Assembly: GCA_002293005.1 (NCBI GenBank)
Contig: DBCJ01000092.1
Location: forward strand, 1 to 5,083
Direction of reading: 5' to 3'
DNA length: 5,083 bases
DNA from: Ignavibacteria bacterium UBA961
Lineage (GTDB): Bacteria > Bacteroidota > Ignavibacteria > Kapaibacteriales > UBA961
The translations under genes and the position numbers were made by a program. Below, piece after piece: positions 1-5,083 of the stretch. Under the pieces are notes generated by a model that worked only from the letters and a program-made list of their open reading frames with translations, did no database searches and had not been told where the DNA came from. Numbering within the stretch: the stretch's first letter is position 1; each line of letters opens with the position of its first letter.

Positions 1-884
1 ACCGTACCAATATTCACCTTCTGATCATCCTTTAATGAATTGAATTTTTGATCAGCGGAAATACCCATGATACGATTTGTTTGAGAACTAAAACGAAGCT
101 TATACCAACCCGGTTTGCTCGGTGGTTGGAAATTACAAACAAATGCACGCTTTGTTAATTTTTGATTATTTGAAGTACGAAGTCTCTCAGTCTTTTCTAC
201 GGAATAGCCAAAAATGCGATTGACTCTAGCAGAATCCGGAGGTGCAAATTGGACGATGTCACCGGTTTTCACAGTTGCTTCTGAATACACAGGTTCTTTA
301 TAATCTTTCATCGAACTTGTATTCAATTCCAATTTACGCGTTGCCTGCAATTCCCAAGATTCAAGAGATGTGGCATTCGGCGGATTCGCAAGCTTCATCC
401 CAGCTTGGGGAGATGTCTGAACTTTCTTGAATTCAGATGGAGCAGGGGAAGGTGGAACATCAACCTCTTTGCTTGGATTATAGTAAACTTCATATTGAAG
501 TTCTTGTACATTGGCAAGCTTCTTCAATGTTTCAATTTTCTCTTTCTTTTGCGCATCATCCATTCCTTCCATATTCAATGCTGAAGCAACATCTGTCACA
601 CCAACTTCAATGTAATATGTACGAAATTTCTTGAAGAACTTCTGCTGTTCAGCCGGGAGCTTTTCAGATAGAACAATGGCATCCTGAGGTCTTGTGTTAA
701 TCCCCTCGGTTCCTGCACCTGACTGCAATTGTGTCAAGATGCTTTCCACGATGCGCATGGATTCCTGCTGTTTCTTCATCAAATGCTCCTCAGCTTCATC
801 GCGTTCCACGATGATGATGAGAAGTTCGAGAATAACTGCAAGATAGAGAACGAAATAAACCTTGCCGGCGCCGCCTTTAGACAT
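1..884 (-). CDS. membrane-anchored protein of unknown function, 3' end cut by window edge
   Basis: I do not recognise this protein. It is read leftward from ATG at 884-882, preceded by GGAG seven bases upstream, and stays open for 294 codons to the window edge, so its C-terminus is missing. Residues about 8-26 (from KVYFVLYLAV) form one hydrophobic segment bounded by Lys and by ERDE, which suggests an uncleaved signal anchor with the rest outside the cytoplasm. Residues 27-55 and 103-130 are charged and helical, possibly coiled coil. A Pro-rich linker (PPSPAPS, about 144-150) leads into a second region of mixed beta-like sequence (about 175-294) with motifs such as FQPPSKPGWYKLRF. There is one cysteine in the visible part (residue 250). 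A short-cytoplasm, single-anchor, large-periplasmic plan recalls GldM-type proteins of the type IX secretion/gliding apparatus, but I see no diagnostic GldM motif, so that is only a suggestion. The reading frame is intact throughout. Confidence 0.85.
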   Translation of the reverse strand, partial: MSKGGAGKVYFVLYLAVILELLIIIVERDEAEEHLMKKQQESMRIVESILTQLQSGAGTEGINTRPQDAIVLSEKLPAEQQKFFKKFRTYYIEVGVTDVASALNMEGMDDAQKKEKIETLKKLANVQELQYEVYYNPSKEVDVPPSPAPSEFKKVQTSPQAGMKLANPPNATSLESWELQATRKLELNTSSMKDYKEPVYSEATVKTGDIVQFAPPDSARVNRIFGYSVEKTERLRTSNNQKLTKRAFVCNFQPPSKPGWYKLRFSSQTNRIMGISADQKFNSLKDDQKVNIGT

Positions 885-924
885 ATCTTGACTCCGCTTG
901 AAGACCTAAGACAGTAATGCAATG

Positions 925-954
925 TGGATTGATGCAAAATTCGCATCCAATCCA
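925..954. other. imperfect inverted repeat / hairpin
   Basis: TGGATTG-ATGC pairs with GCAT-CAATCCA, giving about 11 base pairs with one bulged C (947) around a 7-base AT-rich loop. It lies about 40 bases upstream of the start of the leftward anchored-protein gene. There is no T-run on the minus side; on the plus side it is followed by TGATTTTAAT, a poor terminator tail. It may sit in the leader of the leftward transcript. Its function is unknown. Confidence 0.5.
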
Positions 955-977
955 TGATTTTAATAATTATCGACATC

Positions 978-1014
978 ATAAGCCTTGCGACCAAATCGCA
1001 AGGCTTATCTTTTT
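978..1014 (+). terminator. intrinsic terminator-like stem-loop, plus orientation
   Basis: A perfect 13-bp stem (ATAAGCCTTGCGA at 978-990 with its complement at 996-1008) encloses a 5-base loop CCAAA and is followed by C and five T residues (1010-1014). This is the form of a rho-independent terminator for rightward transcription. The oddity is that no rightward gene precedes it: the gene to the left is transcribed leftward from 884. On the minus strand the stem is followed by GATGTCGATA, with no T-run, so it is a poor terminator for the leftward gene at 1284-1517. It could stop antisense transcription or end an unseen rightward RNA. Confidence 0.6.
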
Positions 1015-1018
1015 CATG

Positions 1019-1280
1019 CCACGGACTAATCCGTGGTTTGTTCATTTCGCGACTGGCCTGTGTACCACGGATGAATCCGTGGCCTAGAGAGCCTGACCTG
1101 TGCACCACCGGTTGTCGTGCATGTGCACAACGGACTGACTTGTGTACCACGGATGAATCCGTGGCCTAGAGAGCCTGACCTATGTACCACCGGTTGTCGT
1201 GCATGTGCACCACGGATGAATCCGTGGTTTGTACACTCGCGGTCTGTACGCGTGGTTACGCCCATGGGTTAATCCATGGG
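1019..1280. repeat. cluster of REP-like palindromes (CCACGG type)
   Basis: Five short palindromes share the plan of a 7-bp stem around a loop of four bases (six in the last): CCACGGACTAATCCGTGG at 1019-1036; CCACGGATGAATCCGTGG exactly repeated at 1065-1082, 1147-1164 and 1210-1227; and a sequence-variant CCCATGGGTTAATCCATGGG at 1261-1280. A decayed sixth copy is visible around 1128-1145 (CAACGGACTGACT). The first and fourth copies also share their right flank (GTGGTTTGT followed by a TCGCG-containing stretch). The segment is visibly more GC-rich than the surrounding spacer and lies between the 3' end of one leftward gene and the 5' region of another. Such intergenic palindrome clusters are the hallmark of REP/BIME elements, which in many bacteria are mobilised by RAYT (Y1-type) transposases encoded elsewhere. 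No transposase is present here, so the RAYT link is inference. Confidence 0.8.
1051..1214. repeat. 82-bp tandem duplication inside the palindrome cluster
   Basis: The segment 1051-1132 is repeated directly and immediately as 1133-1214, both beginning GACTG. By eye the copies differ at about five positions (for example CTGTGCACC against CTATGTACC, and CACAACGG against CACCACGG). Each unit holds one intact CCACGGATGAATCCGTGG palindrome, the string CCTAGAGAGCCTGACC, and a second GC-rich motif ACCACCGGTTGTCGTGCATG. The near-identity points to a recent duplication. Open frames through it (in either direction) are repetitive by-products, not genes. Confidence 0.85.
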
Positions 1281-1283
1281 TTA

Positions 1284-1517
1284 TTAGTTTTTAGGCGCTA
1301 CTTCTTTCTTGTTGTTGTCAGTAGAAGTTTTTGAGCAATTGTCGCCTTTGGCTTCTTTAGAGCTCATTTTCTTCTTGCAGCATGCCATACCGTCTTCTTT
1401 GGATGCTTCTTTTGCACATTCTGCTTTTGCTTTTGTTCCGCAATCTGCTGTCATCATTACAGGAGCAGCAATGAATGCGCTCAAAACAATTGCCATGATC
1501 ATGTTTTTCGATTTCAT
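1284..1517 (-). CDS. small secreted Lys/Cys-rich protein, unknown function
   Basis: This is a 77-residue protein starting MKSKNMIMAI at 1517. GGAG lies six bases upstream (1527-1524) and fixes this ATG over an in-frame ATG at 1529 that overlaps the ribosome site. Residues 1-24 form a typical Sec signal: two lysines, a hydrophobic core (about 6-22) and a likely signal peptidase I site after MMTA. Although a Cys follows closely (Cys26), Asp precedes it, so a lipobox is not supported. The mature part of about 53 residues is rich in Lys, Glu, Ala and Ser with five cysteines (26, 34, 46, 47, 61), including a CC pair followed by KKK, and ends KKEVAPKN. This pattern might bind metal or form disulfides outside the cytoplasm, but that is inference and I recognise no family. 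The gene stands alone: the palindrome cluster begins four bases beyond its stop codon and the DnaA-box region lies upstream. Confidence 0.72.
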   Translation of the reverse strand: MKSKNMIMAIVLSAFIAAPVMMTADCGTKAKAECAKEASKEDGMACCKKKMSSKEAKGDNCSKTSTDNNKKEVAPKN

Positions 1518-1538
1518 GGTACACTCCATATCAGTATA

Positions 1539-1547
1539 TGTGGATAA
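1539..1547 (-). promoter_or_regulatory. DnaA box, exact consensus
   Basis: TGTGGATAA on the plus strand is TTATCCACA on the minus strand. It lies 22 bases upstream of the start of the small secreted protein gene, within its probable promoter or leader, so DnaA binding here could also affect that gene. Confidence 0.55.
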
Positions 1548-1555
1548 TTTTTCCG

Positions 1556-1574
1556 AAAGAACAAAAGGTTCTTT
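1556..1574. other. short perfect inverted repeat
   Basis: AAAGAAC (1556-1562) and GTTCTTT (1568-1574) form a perfect 7-bp inverted repeat around AAAAG, about 40 bases upstream of the small secreted protein gene. It could be an operator for that gene or part of the origin-like region. No regulator can be named. Confidence 0.4.
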
Positions 1575-1707
1575 GTCACCGAAACGCAATATATTGATTA
1601 AGAACCCTATGGACAAAGAATTTTTCGAATGTTTAGGGTTTGTATTCCCCCCTGTAACTAGTTAGACAATGTTCAACCTAGATTCCTGACCATGTTTTAA
1701 CAAAAAG

Positions 1708-1716
1708 TTATCAACA
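1708..1716 (+). promoter_or_regulatory. DnaA-box-like site (one mismatch)
   Basis: TTATCAACA differs from TTATCCACA at one position. It heads the first iteron-like copy. Confidence 0.45.
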
Positions 1717-1751
1717 TCTATTAATTCCTTGATAGTACTCATTCTAGGAGA

Positions 1752-1760
1752 TTTTCCACA
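1752..1760 (+). promoter_or_regulatory. DnaA-box-like site (one mismatch)
   Basis: TTTTCCACA differs from TTATCCACA at one position. It heads the shortened middle repeat copy. Confidence 0.4.
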
Positions 1761-1790
1761 TAATTCCATAGTTTTGCATTGTATTAATGC

Positions 1791-1809
1791 TGTGAATAAG
1801 TTATCCACA
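1791..1809. promoter_or_regulatory. inverted pair of exact DnaA boxes
   Basis: TGTGAATAA (1791-1799, reading TTATTCACA on the minus strand) and TTATCCACA (1801-1809, plus strand) are separated by a single G, forming a near-palindrome that ends 12 bases before the desulfurase start codon. Both halves fit TTATNCACA exactly. DnaA bound here would cover the place where a ribosome site or promoter for the downstream gene should be. Confidence 0.6.
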
Positions 1810-1821
1810 TCTATAAATTCC

Positions 1822-2952
1822 ATGATATATCTAGACAATTCGGCAACTACTAAGATAGGTGAAGAAATTTTCGAGGCAATGTTGCCTTGGATGAAAGAAA
1901 ATTTTGGCAATGCTTCATCACCATATGGATTGGGAAGACAAGCAAGGGTGGCAATCGAGGAAGCAAGAGAAGAAATTGCATCCTCAATCAATGCTCATCC
2001 GGCTGAAATCATCTTCACCAGCGGTGGAACGGAATCCAACAATGCAATACTCAAAAGTGCATGCATTGAATCAGACCTTACAGACTCTTTACTTATCTCC
2101 GCTATCGAACATCATGCGGTGTCGCATCCCGCGGAATGGCTTGCCACAAAAGGATTTGCGCTACATACTGCCCCGGTTGATAATATTGGAAAAGTTGTGG
2201 AACATTGGCCTGAATTACTCCCAAGCCAGCGAAGTCTGATCAGTTTCATGCATGCGAATAATGAAATCGGTATCATTCAAGATATCTCCAAAATCAAAGC
2301 CAGAATGCCCGATACTTGTTTTGTACACACGGATGCAGTGCAGAGTTATGGGAAAATCCCGATTGATATCGCGCAATTAGGCGTAGATTTTCTGTCCATT
2401 TCCGCTCATAAAATTCATGGTCCGAAAGGCATTGGAGCCATGTTCATCCGCAAGGGTATTGACTTTAAATCGCATCAGCATGGCGGTGGACAAGAAAGAA
2501 ATCGTCGTGCAGGAACGGAATCACCAGCTCTCATAGTTGGTTTTCAACATGCGGCACGAAAAGCAATGAAGGAAATGGAGCAAAGACATGTCCACATGCG
2601 TGCTTTGCAAGATCATATGCGCTCATTGATTCGTGAACATATTCCTCAAGCACGAATAAACACAAAAGAATCTCATGCTGATTGCCTTCCCTCAATTCTG
2701 AATGTCTCTTTTTCCGACATTCAAGATGGAGAGTCGATTCTACAATTGATGGATATGGCCAATATCGCCGTATCAAATGGCTCGGCATGCGTATCCGGTA
2801 GCCAACAACCTTCGCATGTACTTCAGGCAATTGGACTTAGCGACAAAGAAGCCAAAGCGGCCGTGAGGTTTTCTTTTTGTAAAGACAATACCAAAGATGA
2901 AGTGGAACAAGCTGTATCACAACTCAAATCAATCATTGATTCGATGTCTTGA
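1822..2952 (+). CDS. cysteine desulfurase, IscS/NifS family (group I)
   Basis: This PLP enzyme converts L-cysteine to L-alanine and holds the sulfur as a persulfide for Fe-S cluster assembly and thio-modification; it acts in the cytoplasm. The 376-residue protein begins MIYLDNSATT, the usual N-terminus of the family, which favours ATG 1822 over an in-frame TTG at 1729. Visible landmarks: GGTESNN (68-74, PLP phosphate region), EHHAV with the catalytic His (about 97-98), HANNEIG (144-150), HTDAVQ (169-174, PLP ring Asp171), SAHKIHGPKG with the PLP lysine Lys197, GGGQERNRRAGTES (221-234), and SNGSACVSGS with the persulfide Cys323. The loop around that Cys and the following PSHVL are group I-like. 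The length is slightly short of E. coli IscS (404), resembling the roughly 380-residue forms. No Shine-Dalgarno sequence is seen; instead a DnaA-box repeat covers the start. No iscU, nifU or iscR adjoins, so IscS against NifS cannot be decided. The 3' end overlaps the convergent gene by 20 bp. Confidence 0.96.
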   Translation: MIYLDNSATTKIGEEIFEAMLPWMKENFGNASSPYGLGRQARVAIEEAREEIASSINAHPAEIIFTSGGTESNNAILKSACIESDLTDSLLISAIEHHAVSHPAEWLATKGFALHTAPVDNIGKVVEHWPELLPSQRSLISFMHANNEIGIIQDISKIKARMPDTCFVHTDAVQSYGKIPIDIAQLGVDFLSISAHKIHGPKGIGAMFIRKGIDFKSHQHGGGQERNRRAGTESPALIVGFQHAARKAMKEMEQRHVHMRALQDHMRSLIREHIPQARINTKESHADCLPSILNVSFSDIQDGESILQLMDMANIAVSNGSACVSGSQQPSHVLQAIGLSDKEAKAAVRFSFCKDNTKDEVEQAVSQLKSIIDSMS

Positions 2953-3478
2953 CAGACTTCTTCCCAACTTTCAGCCATTGTTTCATCTTTTCAAATTTTT
3001 TCTCGCCTATCCCCTTCACATTCATGATGTCTTCAATATTCATGAAGGTGTTCTCTTTTCTATATTCCAGAATCTTCTCTGCAGTGGAAGGTCCAATACC
3101 GGGTATATTCATCAAAGCGGATTTTGACGCAGTATTTAAATCGATGATTGCCGGTGATTTCGCTTCTTTCTTGGGGAATTGAACACCTATATCTTTATCC
3201 AATAATGATGGCATGGAGTCATGAATCATGCTGCCCGCCAACACTGAATCAACTCTTGCATCTTCAGCTTTGAGAATGCTGTCAATGATGTGATTTGCCC
3301 TTTGAATTCCCTCTTGAGTTCGCAATCCGGTAATTGAAATTGTACCCGTTCTACGCAAAATCATACCGGTTATTCCACCCGATAGAAAGATCAAAAGAAT
3401 GATTACTTCTTGTTTTGTAAAACCAAAAGCTGTTTGCAAGAACAAATGAAATTGTTCTTTTTTTGATATCTTCTGCAT
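2933..3478 (-). CDS. ComEA-like membrane-anchored helix-hairpin-helix protein
   Basis: The 181-residue protein starts at ATG 3478 behind AGGGGA, about seven bases upstream. A cytoplasmic N-terminus of about 23 residues is followed by one membrane segment (about 24-41, EVIILLIFLSGGITGMI), a polar linker (about 45-110), then a C-terminal domain opening IDLNTASKSALMNIPGIG (about 112-129). This holds two helix-hairpin-helix motifs, NIPGIGPSTAEKIL (124-137) and NVKGIGEKKFEKM (153-165). The LNTAS...L..IPGIG signature and TM-linker-HhH order are those of ComEA, which binds incoming DNA outside the cytoplasmic membrane during natural transformation. Orphan ComEA-like proteins are common, however, and no comEC, comF or pilus genes are seen, so a competence role is inference. 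It lies 28 bases after dnaJ on the same strand, probably cotranscribed. Its last codons overlap the convergent desulfurase gene. Confidence 0.88.
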   Translation of the reverse strand: MQKISKKEQFHLFLQTAFGFTKQEVIILLIFLSGGITGMILRRTGTISITGLRTQEGIQRANHIIDSILKAEDARVDSVLAGSMIHDSMPSLLDKDIGVQFPKKEAKSPAIIDLNTASKSALMNIPGIGPSTAEKILEYRKENTFMNIEDIMNVKGIGEKKFEKMKQWLKVGKKSVKTSNQ

Positions 3479-3506
3479 GTAATTTCCCCTGAATCAACCA
3501 TTCAAC

Positions 3507-4691
3507 TTACCCTGAAAATGCTCCCTTCATTTTATCGAAAAACGCTGACTTCTTAACTGATTCTGAATGATCATTACCAAAATCTCTCACAGGATTGATA
3601 TGTTCTGACTGAGCAAGATCCTTCAACATCTTCTTCTCTTCAGAATTCAGCGAAGTTGGAACATGCACATTGACATGCACATGTTGATGCCCTCTTCCAC
3701 TTGATTGCAAATGCTTAATACCCTTTTCTCTAAGTGTGATCACTGTACCGGGTTGGGTACCTGCTTTGATGCTAATTTCTTCATAGCCATAGAGCGTGGG
3801 TACTTCAACCTTGGCTCCCAGAGCCGCTTCCGGATAACTCACCACCAATTCAAAGAGAATATCATCTTGTTCACGAATAAAATGCGAATGTTCTTTTTCT
3901 TCAATCATGATCAATACATCACCCGCATCTCCGCCTCTTCTGCCGGCATTGCCTCTACCTCGCAAAGGGATATAATTACCTTCACTTACGCCTGCGGGAA
4001 CATCAACAGTTTCAGTGCTTTCACCGGCAATTCTACCTTCACCATTGCAAGTATTGCACAAATCCTTGATGATTTTACCGGAACCAGAGCAATTGGCACA
4101 AGGAGCGATATTCACGAATTGACCAAACATCGAGCGTGAGATTTGTCTAACCTCACCGGCACCATTACATGCTGAACAAGTTGTATATCCGGAACCACCT
4201 TTGGCGCCGGTTCCTGAACAGGTTTCACAAGTACAGAATTTCTTGATTTTCAGTGTTTTTGAAACACCTTTTGCGATTTCTTCAAGTGTCAACTGCATCC
4301 GAACGCGCATGTCTTGTCCGGGTTGCCCCATCGAAGGAGATCTTCTTTGCTGTCCCCCACCGAAAAATTCATCGAAGATTGAACCCCCGGCTGCACCACC
4401 AAAGAATTGATTGAATACACTGAACACATCATTCATGTTTTGTGATGAGTGGAAGTCTTGTCCACTCTTCATCCCATCATGACCAAATCGATCATATCGA
4501 GCGCGTTTATTGTCATCGCTCAATACCTCAAATGCCTCGGTGGCTTCTTTGAATTTATCTTCGGCTTCTTTATTGTCCGGATTACGATCAGGATGATATT
4601 GAAGTGCAAGTTTGCGATATGCCGATTTGATTTCATCAGCACCTGCTTGTTTGCTTATGCCAAGCACTTCATAATAATCTCTTTTGCTCAT
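3507..4691 (-). CDS. dnaJ: molecular chaperone DnaJ (Hsp40, class A)
   Basis: DnaJ delivers unfolded clients to DnaK and stimulates its ATPase; it acts in the cytoplasm. The 394-residue protein has the full class A plan. The J domain spans residues 1-70 (starting MSKRDYYEVLGISKQA) with the HPD motif at 33-35. A Gly/Phe-rich linker runs about 71-125 (FFGGAAGGSIFDEFFGGG). The zinc-binding region has four CxxCxGxG repeats: CETCSGTG (155), CSACNGAG (172), CANCSGSG (198) and CNTCNGEG (212). Two C-terminal client-binding/dimerisation domains follow (about 225-345). An additional Cys153 just before the first repeat (FCTCETC) is not one of the zinc ligands. The start at 4691 fits the family; the ribosome site is weak (AGAAG). 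It follows grpE by 17 bases, the usual heat-shock operon pairing. No dnaK or hrcA is in the window and no CIRCE element was seen. Confidence 0.98.
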   Translation of the reverse strand: MSKRDYYEVLGISKQAGADEIKSAYRKLALQYHPDRNPDNKEAEDKFKEATEAFEVLSDDNKRARYDRFGHDGMKSGQDFHSSQNMNDVFSVFNQFFGGAAGGSIFDEFFGGGQQRRSPSMGQPGQDMRVRMQLTLEEIAKGVSKTLKIKKFCTCETCSGTGAKGGSGYTTCSACNGAGEVRQISRSMFGQFVNIAPCANCSGSGKIIKDLCNTCNGEGRIAGESTETVDVPAGVSEGNYIPLRGRGNAGRRGGDAGDVLIMIEEKEHSHFIREQDDILFELVVSYPEAALGAKVEVPTLYGYEEISIKAGTQPGTVITLREKGIKHLQSSGRGHQHVHVNVHVPTSLNSEEKKMLKDLAQSEHINPVRDFGNDHSESVKKSAFFDKMKGAFSG

Positions 4692-4708
4692 ATTGGTCTT
4701 CTGTATGA

Positions 4709-5083
4709 TTATTCGGGATTACCCGCTGATGTGACAACTTTCGTGTGGCGGATCACTTTTTCACGCAATTTATATCCGCGCTGTATCTCCTGAAGAACAT
4801 GTCCTTCAGGTGCATCATTGGACGGCATATGTGCCAAAGCTTCGTGCATTTCTACATTAAATGGTTCACCGGGAGCAGTTTCAATCGGAAATACACCGGC
4901 ATCTTCAAAAATCTTGATTGCTTTGGCATAAATCATTTCAACCCCTTTCAAGAATCCGGCAGGGTCGGAAGATTTCTTGGCTGCTTCCAATGCCGTATGC
5001 AAATCATCGACTACGGGAAGCATTTTTATGATCAGATGCTCATTGGCAAATTCAATCAAATCCTGCTTTTCCTTCATTGTTCT
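4709..5083 (-). CDS. grpE: nucleotide exchange factor GrpE, 5' end beyond window
   Basis: GrpE releases ADP from DnaK and completes the DnaK-DnaJ-GrpE chaperone cycle. The visible 124 residues are the C-terminal part. The end of the long dimerisation helix (EKQDLIEFANEHLI) is followed by MLPVVDDLHTAL and the four-helix-bundle region. The C-terminal beta domain shows the family signature: FNVEMHEALAHM, then GHVLQEIQRGYKLREKVIRH, matching the FxPxxHEA...G.V..v.q.GY.L.ekViR pattern. The frame stays open to the right edge, and the residues before the first visible Met (5077) are helix sequence, so that Met is internal and the true start lies outside the window. The usual N-terminal disordered segment and most of the coiled coil are missing for this reason. 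The stop codon is 17 bases from the dnaJ start, so the two genes are almost certainly cotranscribed. Confidence 0.96.
   Translation of the reverse strand, partial: RTMKEKQDLIEFANEHLIIKMLPVVDDLHTALEAAKKSSDPAGFLKGVEMIYAKAIKIFEDAGVFPIETAPGEPFNVEMHEALAHMPSNDAPEGHVLQEIQRGYKLREKVIRHTKVVTSAGNPE

Larger units (their letters stand above)
1705..1827 (+). repeat. iteron-like direct repeats carrying DnaA boxes
   Basis: The stretch 1705-1734 matches 1798-1827 at 27 of 30 positions (AAGTTATCaACATCTAT then AATTCC-TGATA, aligned without gaps at an offset of 93). A shorter third copy at about 1752-1770 keeps TTTTCCACAT and AATTCCATA but lacks about five central bases. Each copy begins with a DnaA-box-like nonamer and continues into an AATTCC element, so the conserved unit is longer than a DnaA box alone. 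The third unit covers the start codon of the cysteine desulfurase gene. Confidence 0.75.
1539..1830. other. DnaA-box cluster: candidate oriC or DnaA-controlled region
   Basis: The spacer between two divergently oriented genes holds five matches to the DnaA box TTATNCACA with at most one mismatch: exact at 1539-1547 (minus), 1791-1799 (minus) and 1801-1809 (plus), and one-mismatch at 1708-1716 and 1752-1760 (plus). Four lie within 102 bases. The last two form a back-to-back pair, TGTGAATAAGTTATCCACA. Three boxes are embedded in a longer repeated unit (see the repeat entry). AT-rich stretches such as CGCAATATATTGATTAAG (about 1585-1602) could serve for unwinding. Divergent transcription on both sides of the spacer suits an origin, but the dnaJ operon further right runs leftward, and no dnaA, dnaN, parAB, gidA or rpmH is in view. 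The alternatives are a DnaA-regulated promoter or a DnaA-titration locus. Confidence 0.5.

Noticed and set aside
779..1265. Overlapping open frames on both strands through the palindrome cluster
   Set aside because: They translate the repeats (for example recurring HGFIRG), lack ribosome sites, and one overlaps the start of the left gene.
1019..1280. Possible CRISPR array (regularly repeated short palindromes)
   Set aside because: The spacing is irregular (46, 82, 63 and 51 bases), the intervening sequence is itself repeated, and the repeat is only 18 bases; no cas genes are present.
1533..1538. TATACT on the minus strand as a -10 box for the small secreted protein gene
   Set aside because: A start of transcription seven bases further on would fall inside the ribosome site, and no good -35 element lies at the right distance.
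1309..1665. Plus-strand open frame of 118 codons
   Set aside because: It is the antisense shadow of the small secreted protein gene, and its codons outside that overlap look non-coding.
1729..1821. Upstream TTG start adding 31 residues to the desulfurase
   Set aside because: The extra residues match nothing in the family, and MIYLDNSATT is the normal N-terminus; the extension would also be encoded by the DnaA-box repeats.
1662..1991. Minus-strand open frame with repeated IDVDN motifs
   Set aside because: It is antisense to the conserved N-terminus of the desulfurase, and the repeated motif is simply the translation of the iteron-like DNA repeat.
4201..4793. Plus-strand open frames across dnaJ
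   Set aside because: They are shadows opposite strongly conserved DnaJ coding sequence.

Overview
The window looks like bacterial chromosome of moderate-to-low GC. Gene style (GGAG or AGGGGA ribosome sites on some genes, none on others), an orphan membrane protein and dispersed CCACGG-type palindromes suggest a member of the Bacteroidota/Chlorobiota/Kapabacteria/Ignavibacteria neighbourhood. This placement is inference from general appearance; there is no rRNA or other phylogenetic marker here beyond DnaJ and GrpE fragments.

Layout, left to right. (1) <1-884, minus: N-terminal 294 residues of an unrecognised protein with one N-terminal membrane anchor; the 3' end is cut by the window edge. 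(2) 885-1283: a non-coding stretch with an imperfect hairpin (925-954), a strong plus-oriented intrinsic-terminator-like stem-loop (978-1014) and a cluster of REP-like palindromes (1019-1280), part of which is an 82-bp tandem duplication. (3) 1284-1517, minus: a 77-residue secreted, lysine- and cysteine-rich small protein. (4) 1518-1821: non-coding, carrying five exact or one-mismatch DnaA boxes (TTATNCACA) and a three-copy iteron-like repeat that runs into the next start codon. This is the most interesting part of the window: a candidate replication origin or a DnaA-controlled promoter. (5) 1822-2952, plus: an IscS/NifS-type cysteine desulfurase with a complete set of active-site residues. 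(6) 2933-3478, minus: a membrane-anchored helix-hairpin-helix protein of ComEA type, overlapping the 3' end of the desulfurase gene by 20 bp. (7) 3507-4691, minus: complete DnaJ. (8) 4709->5083, minus: C-terminal 124 residues of GrpE, whose start lies off the right edge.

Functionally, grpE-dnaJ-(comEA-like) are tightly spaced on one strand and are probably one leftward transcript: GrpE and DnaJ are the nucleotide-exchange factor and J-domain partner of DnaK. The comEA-like gene is probably only a passenger in that operon. The desulfurase supplies sulfur for Fe-S clusters and thio-modifications; no scaffold gene (iscU/nifU) or iscR is visible next to it. The small Cys-rich protein and the anchored protein at the left end have no assigned role.
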